Assembly (NCBI GenBank): GCA_031273185.1
Contig: JAISSG010000014.1
Coordinates: 1-7,623, forward strand
DNA: 7,623 bases
Source of the DNA: Treponema sp.
GTDB lineage: Bacteria > Spirochaetota > Spirochaetia > Treponematales > Breznakiellaceae
Direction: 5' to 3'
Shown: positions 1-7,077 of the stretch, piece after piece
Layout of the letters: each line of letters begins with the position of its first letter
Numbering within the stretch: the stretch's first letter is position 1
Translations under genes and position numbers: made by a program
Notes under the pieces: model-generated
Told to the model about the DNA's origin: nothing
The model's input: only the letters and a program-made list of their open reading frames with translations
Database searches by the model: none

Positions 1-101
1 AGTATTCCCTTCATTTTTTCAAACGTGCCGGGCTTTACCCCATAAAGCCGCTTAAAAACAGCCTCAGGGCTGTTTGGATTGTATTTTTTCCCCTTTCCCA
101 T
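1..101 (-). CDS. IS5-like transposase, N-terminal fragment (runs off window)
   Basis: The minus-strand frame starts at ATG 101-99 and stays open to the window edge, giving 33 residues. The peptide has the shape of the N-terminal helix-turn-helix region of IS5-type DDE transposases: a short basic leader (MGKGKKYNP), then AVFKRLYGVKPGTFEKM, resembling the FRRLTGVKxxTFEKM pattern I know from that family. No catalytic DDE residues lie in the window, so the family call depends only on this short stretch. The start is 12 bases after the hicB stop, on the same strand, with no clear ribosome binding site. Inference: this is the beginning of an insertion sequence that landed in or just behind hicB. 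It could instead be another small helix-turn-helix protein. Confidence 0.45.
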   Translation of the reverse strand, partial: MGKGKKYNPNSPEAVFKRLYGVKPGTFEKMKGI

Positions 102-137
102 GCTTATAGTTTATCACATTATCTGGTTGTCGAACAA
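1..137 (-). mobile_element. Probable left end of an insertion sequence
   Basis: The transposase N-terminus (101 to beyond 1) is preceded on the minus strand by a short AT-rich leader. That leader contains a small palindrome, TTGTTCGACAA (137-127), lying where the conserved part of the hicB reading frame ends. An IS end at about this point would explain why the antitoxin is shorter than its family and why its last residues are unlike relatives. The other end of the element and any target duplication are outside the window, so the boundary is only a guess. Confidence 0.3.
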
Positions 138-248
138 GTCTATTGCATCATCAATTGTTTTTCCTTGTGAAGTTATATTATTTTCAAGACAAGTAGCAAC
201 ATACCATTCTTCTTCTTGTTCTATTTTTATTGTGCCTCTAAAAGTCAT
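114..248 (-). CDS. HicB-family antitoxin, short and probably truncated
   Basis: The 44-residue product resembles the N-terminal HicB fold: an initial strand (TFRGTIKIE), acidic residues, then WYVATCLENNITSQGKT and the helix start TIDDAI. The pattern (v/Y)vAxCxExxIxSQGkTxxEAi is typical of HicB antitoxins, which neutralise HicA mRNA interferases. An upstream ATG at 260 exists, but I choose 248 because GGAGG (258-254) sits 5 bases before it. Family members usually run about 70 residues or more and continue the helix with a KEAIELY-like segment. Here the frame ends with DLFDNQIM, so the C-terminal DNA-binding or dimer part is missing. No hicA is visible on either side. It may be a solo antitoxin or, more likely, a gene cut by the insertion sequence that follows it. 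Confidence 0.6.
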   Translation of the reverse strand: MTFRGTIKIEQEEEWYVATCLENNITSQGKTIDDAIDLFDNQIM

Positions 249-278
249 TTTATCCTCCATCAAAATAAGCCTGTCTTT

Positions 279-306
279 ATATTAATTGAAAATTGAAAAA
301 TGCCAA
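279..306 (-). promoter_or_regulatory. Candidate sigma70 promoter for hicB
   Basis: On the minus strand TTGGCA (306-301) and TAATAT (284-279) are separated by 16 bases, about 30 bases before the hicB start. Two short ATTGAAA-like direct repeats fill the spacer. The match is fair, but the area is AT-rich, so chance matches are likely. Confidence 0.4.
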
Positions 307-383
307 GCATAATTATGGGTAAATTTTATGTATCTTTCTTGCTTTATGTATATTTTTTTATACACCATATTCAAGAAACTTGC

Positions 384-444
384 ACATAACAAACGGTACG
401 CGCTATGCCGCCCGTTCGCCATCGTATGCCCTGGAACGTTATGC
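384..444. repeat. attC-like imperfect palindrome, copy A
   Basis: This 61-bp element begins ACATAAC and ends GTTATGC, so its ends are inverted (xCATAAC / GTTATGx) as in integron attC sites (inverse core RYYYAAC, core GTTRRRY), with one departure from consensus in each. The interior contains partially paired arms (GGTACG / CGTATGCC and CTATG / CATCG). Its left half closely resembles copy C at 7091 in the same orientation (TAACAAACGGTACGCGC against TAACACACGGTATACGC). It marks the change from the AT-rich hicB block to the GC-rich core. Confidence 0.5.
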
Positions 445-453
445 GCGATGCCA

Positions 454-483
454 GGCAACACGGTGCCTGGCAACACGGTGCCT
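454..483 (+). repeat. Two tandem 15-bp copies upstream of the LRR gene
   Basis: GGCAACACGGTGCCT occurs twice, head to tail and without mismatch. Each unit has GGCA/TGCC inverted ends. Together with the two preceding bases the first unit forms CCAGGCA-ACACGG-TGCCTGG, a 7-bp stem (451-470). It ends where the candidate promoter of the LRR gene begins, so it could be an operator or a hairpin, but nothing in the sequence decides this. Confidence 0.7.
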
Positions 484-511
484 TGAAAATTTTGCCGTAT
501 TGCCATAGACT
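483..511 (+). promoter_or_regulatory. Candidate promoter very close to the LRR gene start
   Basis: TTGAAA (483-488) and TAGACT (506-511) are separated by 17 bases. The -10 element is only 6 bases before the ATG at 518, so a transcript starting at the usual distance would begin at or within the start codon. The gene also lacks a visible Shine-Dalgarno sequence. Weak evidence on its own. Confidence 0.25.
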
Positions 512-517
512 TACAGT

Positions 518-1360
518 ATGTGCGTAAAAAAACTATCGGCGCTCTTGCTGCTGGTTCTTGCCGCCAGCGCTTTTGGCGATCCCGCGGGCATCAGCTCGGG
601 GCTGGATATTATCGTTGAGGAAAACTCCAGCGGCCTTACGATCGCCCGGTCAATTGGCAGCGCGGAGACCCTGGAAATACCTGAAATGATAGACGGCAAG
701 CCGGTTACGGCCATCGGAAACGGGGCGTTTACCGGCAAGGGCCTGATTCGCGTGACCATTCCCGGCAGCGTCACCAGCATTGGCGACGGGGCCTTTTCGT
801 TCAACAGCCTTGAGAATGTTGACGTTGGCGACAGCGTTGTCAGCATAGGCACGGGGGCCTTTACCGGCAACAAGCTGAGGTACGTCTCCCTTGGCAGTTC
901 CGTCGCCAGCATAGGGAGGGGGGCGTTTTCCAACAACCGGATAGCTTCCGTTGAGCTTCCCGACGGCGTTACGGTCATCGGCGACTATGCTTTCTTCAAT
1001 AACAGGATCAGGGAGATCGCCATTCCCTCAAGCGTCACCACGATAGGAGAGGGCGCCTTTTCCGGCAACCTCCTTGCGAGGATCGAGATCCCCGGCGGCG
1101 TGCAGGAGGTGAGGGGCGGGGCCTTCTACAACAACAGGATAACCAGCGTTACCATACCGTCCTCGCTGGAGACCCTGGGCAAAAGGGCCTTTGACATCCG
1201 CCCGCCCGACGGGCGCATCCGGGGCAACATCAATTACACCGACCCGAGCGGCAACCTGCTGCACACCTCGGCGAACGATTTTGACACGTACTTTGCTTCC
1301 ACCGGCAGGAGGCCCGGCAGGTATACCCTCGCCGAGGGAAACTGGAACCTGGCCGAGTAA
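518..1360 (+). CDS. Secreted BspA-type leucine-rich-repeat protein
   Basis: The product is 280 residues with an N-terminal signal peptide (KK at 4-5, hydrophobic 6-18, likely cleavage near residue 20, AFG/D). From about residue 54 to 225 it consists of BspA/LRR_5 repeats of the form xIPxxVTxIGxGAFxxNxLxxV. Units begin near 80, 102, 124, 146, 168, 190 and 212, an exact 22-residue period. The C-terminal tail (about 254-280, ending GRYTLAEGNWNLAE) resembles the short tail that closes many treponemal BspA-like proteins. Such proteins are exported and thought to bind host or bacterial surfaces; this one has no membrane anchor, and the Cys at position 2 is not in a lipobox. The start is fixed by an in-frame stop at 506-508 just upstream. 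There is no clear ribosome binding site. The stop is 8 bases before the next gene on the same strand, suggesting co-transcription. The family call is firm; the ligand is unknown. Confidence 0.88.
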   Translation: MCVKKLSALLLLVLAASAFGDPAGISSGLDIIVEENSSGLTIARSIGSAETLEIPEMIDGKPVTAIGNGAFTGKGLIRVTIPGSVTSIGDGAFSFNSLENVDVGDSVVSIGTGAFTGNKLRYVSLGSSVASIGRGAFSNNRIASVELPDGVTVIGDYAFFNNRIREIAIPSSVTTIGEGAFSGNLLARIEIPGGVQEVRGGAFYNNRITSVTIPSSLETLGKRAFDIRPPDGRIRGNINYTDPSGNLLHTSANDFDTYFASTGRRPGRYTLAEGNWNLAE

Positions 1361-1368
1361 AATGGCAA

Positions 1369-2250
1369 ATGGCTGAGAAACGATCTTCCGCCCTGCAAAC
1401 GGTCCGGCGCCTGGCGATGGTTACCGTTGGCGCCGCGCTGATGGCCTTCAACATCAACACCTTTGTCCATGCCGGGGGGCTTATCCCCGGCGGCTTTACC
1501 GGGCTGACCCTGCTGATCCAGGAGCTGTTTTCGCGCTGCTTTGGCATCCACATTCCCTTCAGCATTGTCCTGTATACCCTGAACGCCGTGCCTGCGGCTG
1601 TCTGCTTTCGGTTTATCGGCAAGAAATTTGCCCTGTACTCGGTGCTGATGGTCATTTTAAGCGGCCTGATGACCGACCTTATGCCAAAGATGTTCATAGA
1701 AACCCTCCATCTCCACGACATCCTGCTTTCGGCGGTGTTCGGCGGCATTCTGAACGCGATTGCCATTGTTTTGTGCCTGTATGCCGGGGCCACCTCGGGC
1801 GGCACGGACTTTATTGCCATTTTTCTCTCCGAAAAGTACCGAAAAGACGCATGGAACTACATTTTTGCGGGAAACTGCGTCATCCTTGTCATCGCGGCCT
1901 GCCTTTTTCCCCTGGAAAGGGCCCTGTATTCGATAATTTTCCAGTTTACCGCCACGATGGCGCTCAATTCCCTGTACCGGGCGTACCAGCAGAAGACTTT
2001 GCTCATTATCACCACCCGGCCTATGGAAGTTTACAGGATTATCCGCGAAAAAACCCACCACGGGGTGACTTCGCTTGCCGGCATTGGCCTGTACAACATG
2101 GAGGAGCGCCAGCTTCTGTACTCGGTGGTCTACTCTACCGAGGTTGCCCCGGTGATCAAGGACATCCAGGTTGCCGACCCTGGCGCCTTCATCAACGTCA
2201 TAAAAACCGAGCAAATAAACGGGAAATTTTTCAGGGAGCCCAAAGATTAG
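1369..2250 (+). CDS. YitT-family membrane protein (DUF161 + DUF2179)
   Basis: The 293-residue product matches the YitT family in length and layout. The N-terminal part (about 13-200) is hydrophobic, with probable membrane segments near 13-35, 64-82, 86-105, 117-139 and 165-183. It carries the two characteristic glycine motifs: GGLIPGGFTG at 36-45 and the related GATSGGTD at 140-147, one per DUF161 half. The C-terminal soluble domain (about 205-290) fits DUF2179: LLIITTRP, HHGVTSLAGIGLY, LLYSVVY, DPGAFINV, then NGKFF. The molecular function of YitT proteins is not established; they are inner-membrane proteins, sometimes proposed to be transporters. The ATG at 1369 begins 8 bases after the LRR gene's stop. 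A nearer ATG at 1362 meets a stop after four codons. No strong ribosome binding site is seen, so translational coupling to the upstream gene is possible. The link between an LRR protein and YitT is not explained by known pathways. Confidence 0.9.
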   Translation: MAEKRSSALQTVRRLAMVTVGAALMAFNINTFVHAGGLIPGGFTGLTLLIQELFSRCFGIHIPFSIVLYTLNAVPAAVCFRFIGKKFALYSVLMVILSGLMTDLMPKMFIETLHLHDILLSAVFGGILNAIAIVLCLYAGATSGGTDFIAIFLSEKYRKDAWNYIFAGNCVILVIAACLFPLERALYSIIFQFTATMALNSLYRAYQQKTLLIITTRPMEVYRIIREKTHHGVTSLAGIGLYNMEERQLLYSVVYSTEVAPVIKDIQVADPGAFINVIKTEQINGKFFREPKD

Positions 2251-2261
2251 GCATTTCCCCC

Positions 2262-2290
2262 TTGCACATACCCCGTATATGGTGTATGGT
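2262..2290 (+). promoter_or_regulatory. Candidate promoter for nrdJ
   Basis: TTGCAC (2262-2267) and TATGGT (2285-2290) are 17 bases apart, in the intergenic region between yitT and nrdJ. Transcription would start near 2297, giving a leader of roughly 108 bases. The 22-bp palindrome at 2267-2288 fills the spacer, placing a possible operator exactly where it would block polymerase. Confidence 0.4.
2270..2285. promoter_or_regulatory. Candidate NrdR box 1
   Basis: ACCCCGTATATGGTGT matches 12 of 16 positions of the NrdR-box consensus as I recall it (acaCwAtATaTwGtgt). It is the centre of a longer palindrome, CATAC.CC.TATA.GG.GTATG (2267-2288), in which 9 of 11 pairs are Watson-Crick. NrdR is the nucleotide-sensing repressor of ribonucleotide reductase genes, and the downstream gene is nrdJ. 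The site overlaps the candidate promoter. Confidence 0.45.
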
Positions 2291-2300
2291 GGCATTATAG

Positions 2301-2316
2301 CCGCTATATATGTGGT
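2301..2316. promoter_or_regulatory. Candidate NrdR box 2
   Basis: CCGCTATATATGTGGT matches 11 of 16 consensus positions, with its best part in the left half and centre (CtAtATaT). It lies exactly 31 bp after box 1, leaving a 15-bp linker, which is the three-helical-turn arrangement described for paired NrdR operators. Weaker than box 1; the spacing is the main support. Confidence 0.35.
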
Positions 2317-2319
2317 AGT

Positions 2320-2351
2320 GGGCGTAACGCCCCCTGCCTATGTGGGGTTTT
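2320..2351 (+). terminator. Overlapping stem-loops ahead of nrdJ, weak terminator candidate
   Basis: GGGCG-TAA-CGCCC (2320-2332) forms a tight 5-bp stem. The C-run at 2331-2334 can alternatively pair with GGGG at 2344-2347, which is followed directly by TTTT (2348-2351). The two structures compete for the same Cs. This could end transcription from yitT or act as an attenuator in the nrdJ leader. The stems are short, so the call is tentative. Confidence 0.3.
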
Positions 2352-2404
2352 GTCGGCGGCGGTTTAATCGGTAGTCAGTCCTGTTGAAGGGCGGGGAATA
2401 GGTA

Positions 2405-5400
2405 ATGAAGATCAGGCGATTTTTCACGGAACGGCAGAACGGGCCGTACCACGGTATCGTGTGGGAGAGGCGGAAGAGCGAGATCCGCAACCCCGACGGC
2501 AAGGCCATTTTTTCAGAGGACACGGTCATCGTGCCGTCGTTCTGGAGCCAGATAGCCGCGGACATTATCGCGCAGAAGTATTTCCGCAAGGCCGGGGTCC
2601 CTGCGGGCAAAATGTACGAGTGGAAAAAGCATGCGCCGGAAACGGCAGATGACCCCGGCAGCGTCCTGCCGGATGACGGGGCCGAGCATGACGCCCGGCA
2701 GGTTTTCCACCGCCTTGCCTACACCTGGATGGACTGGGGCAAGCAAAAGGGTTATTTTGACGGCGAGGAAGACGAGCGGGCCTTTTACGACGAAACCTGC
2801 TACATGCTTGCCCGCCAGATTGCCGCGCCGAACAGCCCCCAGTGGTTCAACACCGGGCTGTACGCCGTGTACGGCATCGACGGCCCGGCGCAGGGGCACT
2901 GCTATTTCGATCCCGAAAAAAACGCTCTGGTAAAATCCGACAGCGCCTACAAGCGGCCCCAGCCCCATGCCTGCTTCATCCTTTCCGTCGAGGACGACCT
3001 GGTAAACGAGGGCGGCATCATGGACCTGGTGACGCGGGAGGCCCGGCTGTTCAAGTACGGCTCCGGCACCGGCTCCAACTTTTCAAAAATTCGCAGCGTG
3101 AACGAACGGCTCTCCGGCGGCGGCGTTTCGTCCGGCCTGCTTTCGTTCATGAAAATCCTGGATCGGTCCGCCTCGGCGATAAAATCCGGCGGCACCACCC
3201 GCCGCGCCGCGAAAATGGTAACACTGGATGCCGATCACCCCGACGTGGAAAAGTACGTTTCATGGAAGTCCGAGGAGGAGCACAAGGTTGCCTCGATGGT
3301 AACCGGCTCGGCGATTGTAAAAAAACACGTCGAGGGAATCAAAAAGGCACTTGCCGGTTTTCGGGGGCCGGAGATCGACAAGTTCAACGTCGAGAAAAAC
3401 CACGAGCTTGCTGCGGTCCTCCGGGGCGCGCTGAACGACAAGATCCCGCCGTCCTACCTGTACCAGCAGCTCAGGCGGCTGGAGCAGGGCGACGACGAAT
3501 CGGCCACGACGGTCTACTCCACCGCCTGGGACGACGAGGCGTACAGCACCGTCTCCGGCCAGAGTTCCAACAACAGCCTGCGGGTAAGCGACGAGTTCAT
3601 GCGGGCGGTGCTGAACGACGCGGACTGGGACCTCACCAGCCGCACCACCGGCGAGACGGTGAAAACGATCAAGGCCCGCAAGCTCTGGAATGACATTGCC
3701 CGATCAAGCTGGCAGTGCGCCGATCCCGGCCTGCAGTACCACACCACCATCAACGACTGGCATACCTGCCCCGCCGGCGGGGATATACACGCTTCCAATC
3801 CCTGCTCCGAGTATATGTTCCTGGACGATACCGCCTGCAATCTTGCTTCGATAAACCTGGCGATGTTTTACGACAGAAAATCAAAGGCGTATGATGTCGA
3901 GGGCTACCTCCACGCCATTGATGTCTGGACGACGATCCTCGAAATTTCGGTGGTGATGGCCCAGTTCCCCGCGCCCCGCATCGCGGAGCTTTCCTACCAG
4001 TACCGCACGCTGGGCCTGGGTTATGCCAACCTGGGAACCCTGCTGATGCTGATGGGGCTGGCCTACGATTCCGGCGAGGGCCGCGCAGTGGCGGGGGCGC
4101 TTTCGGCGCTGCTCTCCGGCGAGGCTTACGCCCAGTCCGCCCGCATGGCCGAAGCGCTGGGGCCCTTCCTCCACTACGGGGAAAATTCCGCCAACATGCT
4201 GCGCGTTATACGCAACCACCGGCGGGCGGCGCACAACGCTGCCGATGCCGAGTACGAGGGCCTGCGCTCCGTTCCCTGCGGGATAGATCCCTCCTGCTGT
4301 CCGGCCTATCTTCTCGACGCGGCAAAAGCCGCCTGGGATCGGGCCCTGGAGCTTGGCAAGGCCCACGGCTACCGCAACGCCCAGGTCAGCGCCATCGCCC
4401 CCACGGGCACCATCGGCCTGTTGATGGACTGCGACACCACCGGCGTCGAGCCGGATTTCGCCCTGGTGAAATTCAAGAAGCTCGCCGGCGGCGGCTATTT
4501 CAAGATCATCAACCAGTCGGTGCCGCCCGCCCTGGAAGCCCTGGGCTATTCGCCGCAGGCAATAGAAGAGATCGTCGCGTATGCGTTAGGCCACAAGACG
4601 CTTTCCGCAGCCCCGGCGATCAATCCCGGAACCCTCAAGGCAAAGGGCTTCACAACGGAAGCAATTGCCGCCGCAGAGGACGCGGTCAAGACGGCCCTCA
4701 ACCTGGAGGGGGTTTTCAATCCCTGGATACTCGGCAGGGACTTTGTCGAGAAAGTCCTCCTTGTGCCGGAGTCGACCTGGTCGCTGCAGGGGTTCAGCCT
4801 GTTGCGGCACCTGGGCTTTAGCGCCGAGGACATCGCGAAGGCGGAACTGTACGCCTGCGGGACCATGGGCCTTGAGGGAGCGCCAGGCCTGAAAAAAGAG
4901 CATTACGCGGTTTTCGACACCGCCACGCCGTCCGGCAAAAACGGCAGGCGCTCGATTCCCTGGACCGCCCACATCGGCATGATGGCCGCCGTGCAGCCGT
5001 TCATTTCAGGGGCGATCTCCAAGACGATCAACATGCCCAACTCGGCGAATTACGAGGACGTGAAGGGCGCGTACATGCTCTCGTGGAAGAACGCCCTGAA
5101 AGCAGTCGCCCTGTACCGCGACGGCTCGAAACTCTCCCAGCCGCTTTCGTCGCTTGCCCCGGGAACCGATTCCCTTGCCGACACCATACTCATGGTTGAG
5201 CGGGGCCTCGATCTGCCCCCCGCCCCCTTCTCCGATCGAAGGGCCGCCGTCCGCGGCCTGCGGAAGCCTTTGCCCAGCCGCAGGATGGGCTATACCCAGA
5301 AGGCAAAGATCGGCGGCCACTCGATTTACATCCGCACCGGCGAATACGACGACGGCAGCCTGGGCGAGATTTTCCTTGACATGCACCGCGAGGGCGCCGC

Positions 5401-6115
5401 GTTCCGCAGCCTGCTGAACAGTTTTGCCATCACCGTTTCGCTGGGCCTCCAGTACGGCGTGCCGCTGGAGGAGTACGTTGACGCATTCACCTTCAGCCGC
5501 TTTGAGCCGAACGGCGTGGTTCAGGGCCACGACTACGTGAAGATGGCGACCAGCGTCATCGACTATATTTTCCGCGACCTGGCGATTAGCTACCTCAAGC
5601 GCAACGACCTTGGCCAGGTGAAGCCGGGCGACCTGCTTTCCACCGCCACCAAGGGCGAAATTGACAGCGGCGAGGCGAGGCAGCCCTTTGCCGGGAAGCA
5701 GAGCGCCGGTTTCAGGCCAGGCGGCTCCAGTCCTGCGGGCGGAGTCCTGCCGGCTTCCGGCAGCGCCTCGCAGGGCGGGCAGAAGGCGCCCGGCTTTCTG
5801 GCTTCCCATGAAACGCCCCGCAGCGATGGCCCTGCCGCCGCGGAATCGCCCAAGGGCCTGATAAGCGCCCCGAAAGGCAGCGGAGAGAGCATATCCGGGC
5901 ACAATCCGGGATTTCCCACGCCGTCCGCGCAGACCAGGGCGCAGGTGCTGGAACAGCCAAAGCCGGCAGGGCAGAGCGAGATGGTCAAGATCGCCCAGGC
6001 CCGCATAAAAGGCTACGAGGGGGACCCCTGTTCCAACTGCGGCTTCTTCACCCTGATACGGAACGGCACCTGCATGAAGTGCCACACCTGCGGAAGCACG
6101 ACCGGCTGTTCGTGA
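2405..6115 (+). CDS. nrdJ: Adenosylcobalamin-dependent (class II) ribonucleotide reductase
   Basis: The 1236-residue product is the long form of NrdJ. It reduces ribonucleotides to deoxyribonucleotides in the cytoplasm using a B12-generated thiyl radical, so it works with or without oxygen. Visible hallmarks: redox cysteine pair C190 (HACFIL) and C478 (DTACNL); active-site NPCSE at 465-469 with radical C467 and the N465/E469 partners; GSGTGSNF near 219-226; SNNS at 388-391; the APTGTIG phosphate loop at 665-671. A TSCPD-like domain follows (about 960-1065, with [14 protein letters not shown]). A low-complexity Gly/Ser/Pro/Ala linker (about 1085-1195) leads to a C-terminal cysteine module starting [10 protein letters not shown], with C1209, C1212, C1223, C1226, C1229 and C1235. 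This would bind zinc and re-reduce the active site. All key residues are present and the frame is unbroken. The start at 2405 has only a weak AGG-like ribosome binding site. Candidate NrdR boxes upstream suggest control by nucleotide levels; I see no cobalamin riboswitch. Confidence 0.97.
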   Translation: MKIRRFFTERQNGPYHGIVWERRKSEIRNPDGKAIFSEDTVIVPSFWSQIAADIIAQKYFRKAGVPAGKMYEWKKHAPETADDPGSVLPDDGAEHDARQVFHRLAYTWMDWGKQKGYFDGEEDERAFYDETCYMLARQIAAPNSPQWFNTGLYAVYGIDGPAQGHCYFDPEKNALVKSDSAYKRPQPHACFILSVEDDLVNEGGIMDLVTREARLFKYGSGTGSNFSKIRSVNERLSGGGVSSGLLSFMKILDRSASAIKSGGTTRRAAKMVTLDADHPDVEKYVSWKSEEEHKVASMVTGSAIVKKHVEGIKKALAGFRGPEIDKFNVEKNHELAAVLRGALNDKIPPSYLYQQLRRLEQGDDESATTVYSTAWDDEAYSTVSGQSSNNSLRVSDEFMRAVLNDADWDLTSRTTGETVKTIKARKLWNDIARSSWQCADPGLQYHTTINDWHTCPAGGDIHASNPCSEYMFLDDTACNLASINLAMFYDRKSKAYDVEGYLHAIDVWTTILEISVVMAQFPAPRIAELSYQYRTLGLGYANLGTLLMLMGLAYDSGEGRAVAGALSALLSGEAYAQSARMAEALGPFLHYGENSANMLRVIRNHRRAAHNAADAEYEGLRSVPCGIDPSCCPAYLLDAAKAAWDRALELGKAHGYRNAQVSAIAPTGTIGLLMDCDTTGVEPDFALVKFKKLAGGGYFKIINQSVPPALEALGYSPQAIEEIVAYALGHKTLSAAPAINPGTLKAKGFTTEAIAAAEDAVKTALNLEGVFNPWILGRDFVEKVLLVPESTWSLQGFSLLRHLGFSAEDIAKAELYACGTMGLEGAPGLKKEHYAVFDTATPSGKNGRRSIPWTAHIGMMAAVQPFISGAISKTINMPNSANYEDVKGAYMLSWKNALKAVALYRDGSKLSQPLSSLAPGTDSLADTILMVERGLDLPPAPFSDRRAAVRGLRKPLPSRRMGYTQKAKIGGHSIYIRTGEYDDGSLGEIFLDMHREGAAFRSLLNSFAITVSLGLQYGVPLEEYVDAFTFSRFEPNGVVQGHDYVKMATSVIDYIFRDLAISYLKRNDLGQVKPGDLLSTATKGEIDSGEARQPFAGKQSAGFRPGGSSPAGGVLPASGSASQGGQKAPGFLASHETPRSDGPAAAESPKGLISAPKGSGESISGHNPGFPTPSAQTRAQVLEQPKPAGQSEMVKIAQARIKGYEGDPCSNCGFFTLIRNGTCMKCHTCGSTTGCS

Positions 6116-6161
6116 AACCGAAACACGTTTTTCCAATAATTTTTTTGGGAGCCGAAGGCGA

Positions 6162-6192
6162 CCTGGTGTTCTGTAAAATACGGAACACCAGG
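6162..6192. repeat. Perfect 10-bp hairpin after nrdJ
   Basis: CCTGGTGTTC (6162-6171) and GAACACCAGG (6183-6192) are perfect inverted repeats around an 11-base loop, 47 bases after the nrdJ stop. No T-run follows on either strand, so it is not a standard intrinsic terminator, though it could protect the 3' end of the mRNA. It overlaps the degenerate end of attC-like copy B. Confidence 0.7.
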
Positions 6193-6244
6193 CGAATGTA
6201 AGCCGAGGGCCTTTAGGCCCGAAGCATATACAATCATGTTATGC
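6180..6244 (-). repeat. attC-like imperfect palindrome, copy B (one end degenerate)
   Basis: Read on the minus strand this 65-bp element starts GCATAAC (6244-6238). It then shows GCTTCGGGCC-TAAA-GGCCCTCGGC, the same plan as GCTTCGCCGCC-TAC-GGCGGCTCGG in copy C, and reaches GTTCCGT where the GTTRRRY core is expected. That end no longer fits the core consensus. It begins 54 bases after the vapC stop on the same strand, which is where an attC site sits in an integron cassette. Its orientation is opposite to copies A and C. Confidence 0.45.
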
Positions 6245-6257
6245 GAAATACAAACCA
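6238..6257 (+). repeat. 20-bp inverted repeat, left copy bracketing vapBC
   Basis: GTTATGCGAAATACAAACCA here matches the minus strand at 7097-7078 (GTTAGGCGAAGTACAAACCA) in 18 of 20 positions. The two copies face each other at the ends of the AT-rich vapBC segment and include the core-like ends of attC-like copies B and C. Confidence 0.75.
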
Positions 6258-6298
6258 ATTTTTTAGTTAAAAATTATAAAATGGACATAAATTTTTTA

Positions 6299-6703
6299 TT
6301 ATGTACCGTTTGTGCCTTCTTCATAATCGGGTTTAAATATTTCAATCTTTAGATCCTGTATTATTTTATAATGTTTATAATTGGCGGATAACAGCGTTTC
6401 TTGATTTTCTCGTGCGGTTACTCCAATTATTGCGTCGCCTAATTCCAATGAATGACTTAAATAATAATTTTCTACTAAGTACATTGCTCCAGTTGAAATA
6501 TTCTCATTTATTTGCAATATTTTTACATTCCATTTGTTCAAATATTTATTTAACATTTGTAACTCATTCTTATTTCTCATTCCCTGAATTAGTTCCATGT
6601 ATGTTATAACCGAAATACCAAATGGTGTATATTTTTTTATAACATTTAATGCGTTTTTATTGCCTTTGAAATACCAGATTATTACATCAGTGTCAATAAT
6701 CAT
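6299..6703 (-). CDS. vapC: VapC-type PIN-domain toxin
   Basis: The 134-residue product is a PIN-domain ribonuclease of VapC/FitB type. The first acidic site is in MIIDTDVIIWYF (D4, with D6), the second is E37 in YMELIQG, the third is D90 in LELGDAIIGVTA, and the fourth position is N108 in LLSANYKHYK, the usual T(x)N..HF site. These residues hold Mg2+ for RNA cleavage; the substrate, often tRNA or mRNA, cannot be told from sequence. The start codon overlaps the antitoxin stop (ATGA, 6703-6700) with GGGAG a few bases before it, so the two are translationally coupled. Length and motifs are complete, so the toxin should be functional. The gene is much more AT-rich than nrdJ, which suggests acquisition by transfer. 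Confidence 0.9.
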   Translation of the reverse strand: MIIDTDVIIWYFKGNKNALNVIKKYTPFGISVITYMELIQGMRNKNELQMLNKYLNKWNVKILQINENISTGAMYLVENYYLSHSLELGDAIIGVTARENQETLLSANYKHYKIIQDLKIEIFKPDYEEGTNGT

Positions 6704-6948
6704 AATTTTCTCCCTTGACGCATTCTTCTTACATAAAGATCAACATCATTCACTTCAATTCTGTCTTTCCATAAACCAAACAGTCCATCTTCAGAATCGT
6801 CCAGTTCTGCGTCCATACTTCCATCATCAAAAGGTATTATCTTGGCATAAGCCTTACCTTTATATATTATGGTTATGTCATACCCTTGACCGACATAGGA
6901 AATAATTTCGTCAGGTTGAATCTTTAGTTCTTCTACAGTTATTTCCAT
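6700..6948 (-). CDS. Phd/YefM-type antitoxin paired with VapC
   Basis: The 82-residue product begins MEITVEELKIQPDEIISYV and continues GYDITIIYKGKAYAKIIPF, the DNA-binding fold of Phd/YefM antitoxins (ITVSEL...v..Ge.v.ItrrGkpvA.ivp). The C-terminal part (about 41-82) is acidic, then has LFGLWKDR and DVDLYVRRMRQGRK, a segment typical of the toxin-binding tail in PIN-partner antitoxins. I choose the ATG at 6948 because GGAGG (6958-6954) sits 5 bases before it. An in-frame ATG at 7002 lies within the promoter and is unlikely. The protein should neutralise VapC and repress its own promoter. Its stop overlaps the vapC start by ATGA. Confidence 0.88.
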   Translation of the reverse strand: MEITVEELKIQPDEIISYVGQGYDITIIYKGKAYAKIIPFDDGSMDAELDDSEDGLFGLWKDRIEVNDVDLYVRRMRQGRKL

Positions 6949-6973
6949 AAAATCCTCCAAAATCTCAATTTTT

Positions 6974-7002
6974 AGTATATTATAGTTTAAAAAAATTGTC
7001 AA
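6974..7002 (-). promoter_or_regulatory. Strong sigma70 promoter of the toxin-antitoxin operon
   Basis: On the minus strand TTGACA (7002-6997) and TATACT (6979-6974) are separated by exactly 17 bases, close to consensus. They lie about 26 bases before the antitoxin start, leaving room for the GGAGG site. The AT-rich repeats within the spacer and -10 are where an antitoxin-toxin complex would be expected to bind, but no clear palindrome defines an operator. Confidence 0.8.
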
Positions 7003-7077
7003 TAGGGTATTTGGAACATTCTATAATTAAAAGAAACTGATGAAAATGGCATATATATATTCAAAACATCATTGTAG

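Noticed and set aside
282..506. A 74-codon minus-strand frame containing GTVLPGTVLPG
   Set aside because: It spans the attC-like element and the 15-bp tandem repeats and has no ribosome binding site or similarity; its repeated residues come from the DNA repeats.
511..978. A long open frame on the minus strand opposite the LRR gene
   Set aside because: It is the antisense of the repeat codons: its repeated PLPMLVTLP-like words mirror the 66-bp period. The plus frame has a signal peptide and family motifs.
2251..2404. A cobalamin riboswitch ahead of the B12-dependent reductase
   Set aside because: The region is too short, and I see no B12-box-like sequence (GCCACTG type).
6111..6132. CGTG...CACG followed by TTTTT at the nrdJ stop codon as an intrinsic terminator
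   Set aside because: The stem is only 4 bp and starts inside the last codons; too weak to call.
5006..6136. A 376-codon minus-strand frame opposite the nrdJ 3' end
   Set aside because: GC-rich coding DNA often leaves the opposite strand open. The product has no recognisable motif, while the plus frame encodes conserved NrdJ domains throughout.
6597..6905. A plus-strand frame opposite the toxin and antitoxin
   Set aside because: It has no ribosome binding site or family features and covers the overlapping vapB/vapC genes, which have clear starts and motifs.
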